The notes beneath the pieces were generated by a model, which saw only the letters and a list, made by a program, of their open reading frames with translations, made no database searches and was not told the origin of the DNA. Shown here in pieces: positions 50,801 to 59,800 of a stretch of DNA of 64,000 nucleotides. The stretch is from contig NC_134144.1 of NCBI RefSeq assembly GCF_033958435.1, positions 10,286,010 through 10,350,009 on the forward strand, given 5' to 3'. The position numbers and the translations under genes were made by a program. Position 1 is the stretch's first letter; every line of letters starts with the position of its first letter. This DNA is from Carettochelys insculpta. Its lineage: Eukaryota > Chordata > Testudines > Carettochelyidae.

Positions 50801-53800
50801 TTTAATAGCAGTCTTCAACTTACTGAAGGGGAGCTCTAAAGAGGAGGGTGAGAAACTGTTCTCAGCAGTGTCAGATGGCAGAAGATGGAGTAATGGCCTG
50901 AAGTTGAAGAGGGAGAGGTGTAGGTTACATATTAGGAAAAACTACTTCACCAGGAGGGTGGTGAAGATTGGAATGTGTTGCCCAGAGAGGTGGTGGATTC
51001 TCCATCCCTCAAGGTTTTTAAGTCCTGGCTTAGCGGGAGTTGATCCTGCTTGAAGCAGGGGGCTGAACAAGATGACCTCCTGAGGTCCCTTCCAGCCCTA
51101 TGATTCTGTGATTCGGTAACTCCCTTCTTTCCCTATTCATCATTTCTCTATCTCAGGGCCACAGCCAAAATCCCTCCATATCCATGAGAACAAGGGGAAA
51201 GTGGAGAAAAATATTTTCTCATTAGGGAAAATGCTCCCTCTCTTTTACAGGAAGTTGAATAATGTAATTTTTGGATCAAAGTTCTCCCACATGACAGGCA
51301 CCATAGAAAGACTATTGTGTTGAATTTTTTTCCCATTTTAATATCCATATAACTTTTCCTCAGTACAGGATTGTTGAAAAGGGGCTACAAAAACAGCAGA
51401 TAAGAACATTTAAACTTACCATTCGAAAACCACAATCACATTCTTCTCCTGCTTCTACATATCCATTTCCACATTCAGGAGTTTCAAACAACTGAGAGAC
51501 ATAAAAAGTAAAAATGTTATGAAAAATGATTGCAGCTAACAACTGACTAAAATGTACCTTTAAGGAACCTTATAGTTCCTTAAAGGTACCTTATAGTGCT
51601 GCTAAGAAACCCCTCCAACGAGGGAAGACACCCACAGCTATTCTTCAGGGAGTGCAAGTAGCATACAATCCCTTGTGCAGCTAGCTAGGCAACTGTTAAG
51701 GAATGAAGAATGTTTTGGCTATTTTTATCCATTCCTGCATTAGTTGGGAAGCAAGCTATGAACAATCTATCCCAAAGAAATAAAATCATTACCTCATTCC
51801 AATTCTATATATTTATTACTTTGTTTATTCCTTCCGGGAAACACAAGAAATATGATTTTGGGGAGCTATAAAAGCACCTTGTGACAACTTTTTCATATTC
51901 GTGTGGATGCCATTGCAAGGCTAGCATGAGCGTGTCCAGCTTCAAACTGTTGTGGCAAGTATTACCGGCACCTCACACATTGTGCTGCAATACGTACAGA
52001 GCCTATGCAGTCTTCAGAGCGATGAAGACTCGGAGGAGGACGTGGACATACATGAATGTGAAATATTGTAGAGGAGGAAAGGGGAGATGCTGGCTGCATT
52101 CAATGCTTTGTACACAGTGCAGCGATGGTTGTGGCGCTGTGAAACAAGTTCAGACTGGTGGGACTGCATTGTTTTGCAGGTATTGGATGACCAGCACCAG
52201 CTACAAAACTTCCGCATGCATAAGGACACTTTCATGGAACTTTGTGAATGGCTTTCCCCAACCTCAAAGCACTGCAATACCAAATGAAACCCGTTCTCAC
52301 AGTTCAGAGTCATGCGTAAACAGCTCTGTAGAAGCTTGCAATGCCAGGCAGCTATTGGTCAGTGGGCAATTTTTAGTGGGAAAATCTACAGTGGGGGCTA
52401 CTGTGATCCAGGTAGCCAAGGCAATCAATCCCCTTCTGCTATGAAAGACAGTGACACCAAGAAATGTGCAGGACATAGTGGATGGCCTTGAAGCAGTAGG
52501 ATCCCTAGTTACGATGGGGTGATAAATGGAATGCATATCCCTCACTTGGCACTAGACCACCTTGCCACAGAGTACATAAACTGCAAGGTGTACTTCTTGA
52601 TGGTGTTGCAGGAGCTGGTGGACCACAAGGACCATTTCACTGGGTCATTGTGGGATGGCTGGGGAAGGTGCATGACACATGCTTCTTTAGGAACTCTGGT
52701 CTGTTCAGAAAGCTGCAGAATGGAAATTTCTTCCCAGACCAGAAAGTCACCATTGGTAACATGGAGAGGCCAAGAGTGATCCTGCAAGATGTAGCTTATC
52801 CCTTGCTTTGTGAAGCCATGCACAGGCAGCATGAACCACTGTATGGAGCAATTTAGCTACAGGCTGTGCAAGTGCAAAATGGTGGTAGAATGTGCTTTTG
52901 GCTGTTTAAAAGCCAAGTTTTGGGGGTGGTTGCTACCTGCTTCCTCTCCCCTGCTCCACCCCTAAGATGGGACACTGAAAATTTTCCTTCTTCCAGGAGC
53001 TCAAGGAAGGGAAGGGAGGAAGATGGTCAAGGCATGATGGAGCAGCTTGTGCTACCATAATAGCTTAATGCTCCTTTCACTTCTTCCTCCAGGTTGCCAA
53101 GAAACACCGATAAGGAACAGATGCTGACTGAATGTGGGCAGAAAGCTGGTCCGTATGCTGTATTACCCTGTGATACAAAGATACCAAATTACTTATTGGT
53201 GGCTTGGTGAGGAAAGGTGTCCTATCATGGAGCTTGGAATAATGCAGGCCTCTCCAAAAACCTTATGAGAAAAATTAAAGAGTACCTGAGAGCTTTATGG
53301 AGATGTGAAGGGATGATCAGCTCTCTGTCCACAGACACAATAACTAGTTGTTCAAAGGGCCCCATGGTGTAGAGGTACACCATTCTCACTGTTCTCCCCT
53401 TCCTCATCCTCCACTTCTTCCTTGCTGTTGTTAGTGGCTGTCTGAAGAATCTCTTTGGAGTCATCCACAGACTCTCTGGGGACAGTAGTTGGGTACCGCG
53501 TAGAATCGCATGCAGCTGCTCATAGAAGCAGAGTGTTTGCAGTGATTACCCAGAACATTCATTTTCTTCCTTTGTCTTCTGTTACATCTTCCTGAGCTCC
53601 TTTATTTTCATGCAGCTCTAATGGGTGTCCATGATGTATCCTTTTTCCACCATGCTCTGTGAGATCTTGGCATAGATGTTCATGGTTCCTCTGTTGCTGC
53701 TTCATAGTCCTGCTGGCACAACTTCACCCCACCCCCCAACCACCAGCAATGAGGTCCTGGATCTCCTGCCTGCTCCATGCTGGATCTCATCTGCAACCTT

Positions 53801-56800
53801 GGCAATTCATGGTGAGATGCACCTGCTGAGGTGTGCTGCTTGCTCTGCTAGACATGCTGGCCACACAGGAAATGAAATTCAAACTTTTCTGGGCTATTTC
53901 TGACACACTTGGAGAGCAGCAGAGCTGAAAGTGGTGGCCAGAGTGGTCACACTGGGGCACACCTCTGGGGGTCCAGAACACTGAATTTCACAATGCTCCA
54001 TCTGAACTATCCTAAGGTCAACCATGAAAGGTCGATTTTGGCGTTACTCTTCATGAAAAGCAAGAGTACAAAAGTCAACATTACGAACCCTAAAGTCGGT
54101 GGAAAGACCCTGAAGTGCGGACTGATTGCTTAGAAAATTGACCTAAGTCATCTAGAGTCAAACTGATCTCCTATTGTAAACCTAGGCCATAGATTCCAAT
54201 CTTCTGAGGGACAATTAATTCCACTACCCACTGAGCCACAACACTGGTCATGAACAGTTCTGATTTACATTTTTGGGACATATTGTAAACTATTATATTT
54301 AATTGGTTCATTTGTCAGTTCCAAATTTTTCCCCATTTCCATTTTCCATCTCTTGACCCCCGGCTTTCACTGTTACGTATCCTGCAACACCCACTGATAG
54401 TTCCAAGACAATAACACATCTGCAGGTTTCCTTACTGCTCAGTTCTACAAATGTCAGTGATTCAGGAGTCATATAAATCAACTTAGTCATCTAAGGTCAC
54501 TTTAAAATTCCTCTCATCCTCTTTTTCATTTCTTAGTAATTCTTTTGTTGACTTCTAGAATATATTTCTATCCTTTGAGTGCAGTAAAGTCACTTCATTA
54601 AGTCTGTACAAGACAAATTGCACTGCTAGCTCTCAAAACACAGTAATGCTTTTAAGCAGACGCTCCAATTTTTACAGCACTACCTTTTTGCAAAGTAATT
54701 ATTTTTCTAAAGATCTCCTACTTTTGACATTTTGTAATAATTATGTTGTATAAAACATGGCAATAACAAGAGATTTGATGCTAATAGGGATATATTAACC
54801 ACCAGAATCTACTGAATGTCCGAGATACATCCAAGTACCTGTGTACTTATTGTTTTGCTACATATAAAATATTTATTTGTATTCATCCATTAGTCAACTA
54901 TTATCTTATTATAGGTTGAACCTCTCTAATCTGACACTCCCTCATTGACAGCATCCATAATCCAGCACGAGTTTGCTGGATGACCATTAAACATGAATGT
55001 AGCCAAGTTTCCTGTGGTCCCAAAAAGTTTGTTCACAGCCAACAGTCCGGCCTCTCAGTGTTCTGTGCAGTTAGCTGCAATTTAACTCTAAATGTCTTCT
55101 TAGAGCCCAATAAGCAGTGGAAGTATTGGTAATGCTGATAAACTATACTGACCTCCCATGGTCTGCAAATGATTAGGGTGCTGGAGCACATGACCTATGA
55201 GGAGAGATTGAGGGACTTGGGCTTATTTAGTTTTCAGAAGAAAAGAGTGAGGGGTGATTTGATGATAGCCTTCAATTTGCTGAAGGGGGCTCTAAAGAGG
55301 ATGAAGAGAGGCTGTTCTCAGTTGCGATGGAAGGCAGAACAAGGAGCAATGTTCTCAAATTGCAGTGGAAGAGGTTTAGGTTGGATGTTAGGAAAAACTA
55401 TTTCAGCAGGAGGGTGGTGAAGCACTGGAATGAGTTATGTATGGAGGTGGTGGAATCTCCATCCCTACAGTATTTTTAAGTCCTGGCTTGACAAAGTCCT
55501 GGCTGTGATGATTGATCCTGGGTTGATCCTGCTTCAGGTAGGGGGCTACACTCAATGACCTCCTGAGGTCCTTTCAGACCTAGGATTCTATGATTAGCTA
55601 CTCTTATACCTACTCCTGCATTTTTACACTATTTTTGACATAAAGGGATAGGGCACTAATGTTCAATGAGGCTCCAAATGGGCACAACTGTCTTCTCAGG
55701 GTCCAAAGTAGGTCAGGATAGGGCCTAAATTATTATCTGAGCATGAAGAATTCACTGAAGACAAGCTCTAACTTTCCCTAATAACCTTCATTGATTGGGC
55801 TGATTGCCAATGAGGAAGAAGATCCATAAAAGTGCAACTAAAACTCAGAAAAATCTGTAATAGCCCAATGAAATTTGAATGAAACCTTTGAGGGAAATAA
55901 GGTTCAATGAAACCATTTCATCTTCACTGCAGTGTCTGAGAAGTCAACCGATATCCTGGCAGTGGTTTCATCTAAGTTAAATTACCTTCGTTGGCCTGTT
56001 GAAAAGACAGGAACCTCCACCTCTGCATAAAAAGTCTTTGTATTCTGCAATGCTGCATCTTGAAAATTTTCTGGAGTGGTAAACCCTAAAATGACAAAGG
56101 ATCAATAGAATAAATACCTCATGGAACCCAGTTCTAGAGACAAAAATTATAATCACTTTTGAGCTGCTCTTATTTTTTTTTTTTTTTTTTTTTTTTAGCT
56201 ACAAGAGAAGTTTACAACAGTCAGAGGAAAACCAGCAGCTCAGTGAGTCCATCTTTTGAACAAGCAAAACAAACAAAAAAAAATCCAACTTTTTTTACAG
56301 GGCTCTGTATTTTTTAAAAAATTACATTTCTCCCTTTGCCATATGAATCCAAGTATGCAACAGCGCCTCTGTAATCTTAACAGCATAACATTCTCTATAT
56401 CAACTTAATAGCTACTATATCTGAAGATCAGTGACCCCAGATACCATTTTGGGTAAAAAAGTAATCTTCACTCCAAAAAGCTGAGGTCTGTTTTGTTCAC
56501 GACCCAACTCAAGAATGAAAGGGTTACTCACCTACTGCAGTAACTGAGGTTCTTTGAGATGGTTGTCTCTCTGGGTGCTTCACCTTAGGCGAGCCAACAC
56601 GTTGCACTTATAGTTGGAGATTTGTAGAAACAGTACTCTGGATGGCAGCGCATGCGCAGTTTCCATCTTGTGCCAGTCCACCACAACGTTATCAATTGTC
56701 CTTCTGTTTCTTCTCTACCACGGAGAAGAGTATGTTGATCCAAAGTAGAGGGGAGGAGAAAGAATTCTGGAGCATCCTCAGGGACAACCATCTTGAAGAA

Positions 56801-59800
56801 CCTCAGTTTCTGCACGAGATGAGCAACCCTCTCTTCTTCTTTGAGAAGCACCCCTATGGGTGATCCAGATTGGTGGCTATGGAGTAGTATCTTGGAGTTA
56901 TGTTTGGGCCATGAATAGTATGGACAGTTCAAACTGTGTATCCGTTGAAGAGTGGTGTTCTATTGTGGAGTGCTTGGCAAATGTGTGGAAACCCATAGCT
57001 ACCTGGTGCTGTTGCCACTATGGAAAAAAAAAGTTGGGATCTGCTGCCAAGGCCGACACAAAATATAAATAAATAAATAGAGTACAGTTTCAAGAACCAT
57101 TACCAATATTTCAGAGCACTCTCAGGAACAAAAATATTTTGAGTAAAAAATCCTATGTCAGGGGTTGGCAACCTGCCGCTCCGGAGCTCCACGCAGCTCT
57201 TTAGTGAGTCAGTTGCGGCTCTAGAGGTTGCTGATGGTAACTCCTCTTTTGGCTCACTCCCCTGCTGCCTCAAAAAAAAAAAACTAAATTCAGATGGTTT
57301 AAAACAACTGAATTTAGGTTGTTTTGTTTTGTTTTGTTTAAGGTGTGGCAAGCGGGGAGCTGCAAGAGGATGCAGCAGCAGCAGGACAGTTAGCCCGGAG
57401 AAAGCTGCAGTGGTGGAAGCCCAGAGAAAGGAGGGCCAGGGAGCCCCGAAGACAGCAGGGCCCTGGGAGCCCAGAGAAAGCCCTGGCAGGGGGCAGGGAG
57501 CCATGGAGGAGTCACAGCAGCAGCGTGCACAGTGACTCCATAAGCCCTGGGAGACATCAGTTTGTCTGGCCCCAGAGGGGGGGAATTAGAGGGCACTGTT
57601 CTGCATCCTCCTCCCCCACCTGCATCTTTCACATTGGTTGACTCCAGCCAGCACCCTCCCTCCACCTGATGCAGGTCAGCAGCAGGGTGCCAGGTAAGGC
57701 TGGCAGATCTGGGAGCTGAGAGGGGAGAGGAAGGCAGAAGGATGGGGGGCATGGAAGGAGGACTGGGCTGCTGGGTGACTTGCAGGAGACTCCCATGTAG
57801 CTGCTGCCAGGCCCTCTACCTGCCTCTGTTGTAAGGGCTGGCCACAGAGCTCACATGAGTGTATGGTGTCCTGGGTGCAGGAGGAGCACGTGCCCAAATC
57901 TGGTGCCTCCCCAGCCTGACTCCCTATCCCACCACGGTGGGAAATGGCCCCATGGAGCCTCTACTAACTCAATATAATTACATATTAATGATTAAACACA
58001 CTGTCCATCTATAAAAAGGGAAAAAAGAACAACCCAGGAAACTACAGACAAGTCAGTTTAACTTCTGTGCTGGGAAAGATAATGGAGCAAATAATTAAGG
58101 AATTCATTTGCAAACATCTGGAAGAAAATAAGGTGATAGGTAACAGCCAGCATGGATTTGTAAAGAACAAATCATGCTAGACCAATCTGATAGCTTTTTT
58201 GACAGAATAAGAAGTCTGGTGGATAAGGGACAGGCAGTGGATGTGGTATATCTAGACTTTAGTAAGGATTTGACACAGTCTCACATGATTTTCTTATCAA
58301 TAAACTAAGCAAAATGCAATTTAGATGGGGCCATTATAAGGTTGGTGCAAAACTGGCTGGATAACCTCTCTCAGAGAGTAGTTATTAATGGTTTGCAGTT
58401 ATGATGGAAGGGCATAACAAGTGGGGTTCCACACAGATCTGTTTTGGGACTGGTTCTATTTAAAATCTTCATCAACAATTTAGATATTGGCATAGAGAAT
58501 ACACTTATTAAGTTTTCAGATGATACCAAGCTGAAAGGGGTTGGAACTGCTTTGAAGAAGAAGCTCATAATTCAGAATGACCTGGACAAACTGGAGAAAG
58601 GGTCCGAGGTAAACAGGATGAAGTTTAATAAGGACAAATGCAAAGTGCTCCACTTAGAAATAAACAAACAATCATCTTCACACATACAGAATGGGAAACA
58701 ACTGTCTAAGGAGGAGTACTGCAGAAAGGGATTTAGGGGTCATAGTGGACCACAAGCTAAATATGAGTCAACAGTGTGATGATGCAAAAAAGGCAAACTT
58801 GATTCTGGGATACATTAACAGGAGGGTTGTTAGCAAGACACAAGAAGTCATTCTTCCATTCTAATCAGCACTCATGGGGCCTCAACTGGAGTACTGTGTC
58901 CAGTTCTGGGCACCACACTTCAAGAAAGATGTGGAGAAAATGGAGAAGGTCCAGAGAAGAGCAGCAAGAATTATTAAAGGTCCAGAAAACATGAGCTATG
59001 AAAGAAGACTGAAAGAACTGGGTTTGTTTAGTTTAGAAAAGAGAAGACTTAGAGGGGACACGATAGCAGTTTTCACATACCTCTAAGAGGTTTACAAGGA
59101 GGAGAGAGAAAAATTGTTCTCCTTGGCCTCTGAGGGTAGGACAAGGAGCAATGGGTTTAAACTGCAGCAAGGGAGGTTTAGATTAGACATTAGGGAAAAC
59201 TTCCTGTCAGGGAGGTTAAACACTGGAATAAGTTAACCTAGGGAGGTTGTGGAATCTCCACTCCTGGAGATATTTAAGAGCAGGTTAGATAGATACCTAC
59301 TGGGGATGGTCTAGATGGTGTTTGGTCCTGCCAGGAGGGCACGGAACTGGACTCGATGGCCTCTTGAGGCCCCTTCCAGTTCTAGTGTTCTGTGATTCTA
59401 TGATTATTTTCGAAATTCTGTTAAATTCTAAACAGCTCATTTCTAAATAGCAAAGGATATGTGATCTCAAACATTGTATAACTCCCCCTTTAATATGTGT
59501 AGTGCATTGTGAGATATGATAATGTATCTGTGTTTTGATCATGTTGCTCACAAAGACTTGACTTTGAAAAGGCAAAGGAAGCTTGCAGCTTTTTTGCTGT
59601 GAAGGGCAATACACATTTGAAGAAAGAAAAGTGAAATAAATGTGAAGTAAAACTGGCATAATTAAAACAGGTTGGGGAATGAAAGTCAGGAAGACAGTGG
59701 TACGAACACACGTATGTAAACGTGAGGAAATAGAATCCGTAAAGAGTTTGTGAACATACTGCAGTAAACATGCATTGAATTACAAATCATTGTGTGTGTG

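Larger units (their letters stand above)
47436..51419. other. ADAM23 intron with a long CR1
   Basis: 47436-48160 is plain intron with a 16-base A run near 48060. A CR1 element fills 48185-51112. 51113-51419 shows nothing. Confidence 0.65.
51840..54187 (+). mobile_element. PIF/Harbinger DNA transposon, decayed, both genes recognisable
   Basis: A plus-strand transposase remnant (51881-52960) is followed by a minus-strand Myb/SANT-like gene remnant (about 53250-53900), the two-gene layout of Harbinger elements. The right end is marked by GTAAACCTAGGCCATAG near 54187. The left end is not identifiable and the 51840 limit is approximate. Confidence 0.8.
51492..55985. other. ADAM23 intron with Harbinger and CR1 fragments
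   Basis: 51551-51594 is a small palindrome (CCTTTAAGGAACCTTATAGT and inverse). The Harbinger element is at about 51840-54187, a MITE fragment at 54912-55157 and a CR1 tail at 55163-55597. 54260-54900 is plain. Confidence 0.6.

Noticed and set aside
54195..54260. Possible tRNA-like head on the minus strand (GTGGCTCAGTGGGTAG)
   Set aside because: Only the A-box-like part is convincing. No clover-leaf or proper B box is present, so it is neither a tRNA gene nor a secure SINE.
57155..57752. Overlapping 100-130 codon frames on both strands
   Set aside because: They sit in a GC-rich hAT-like element with no transposase similarity.
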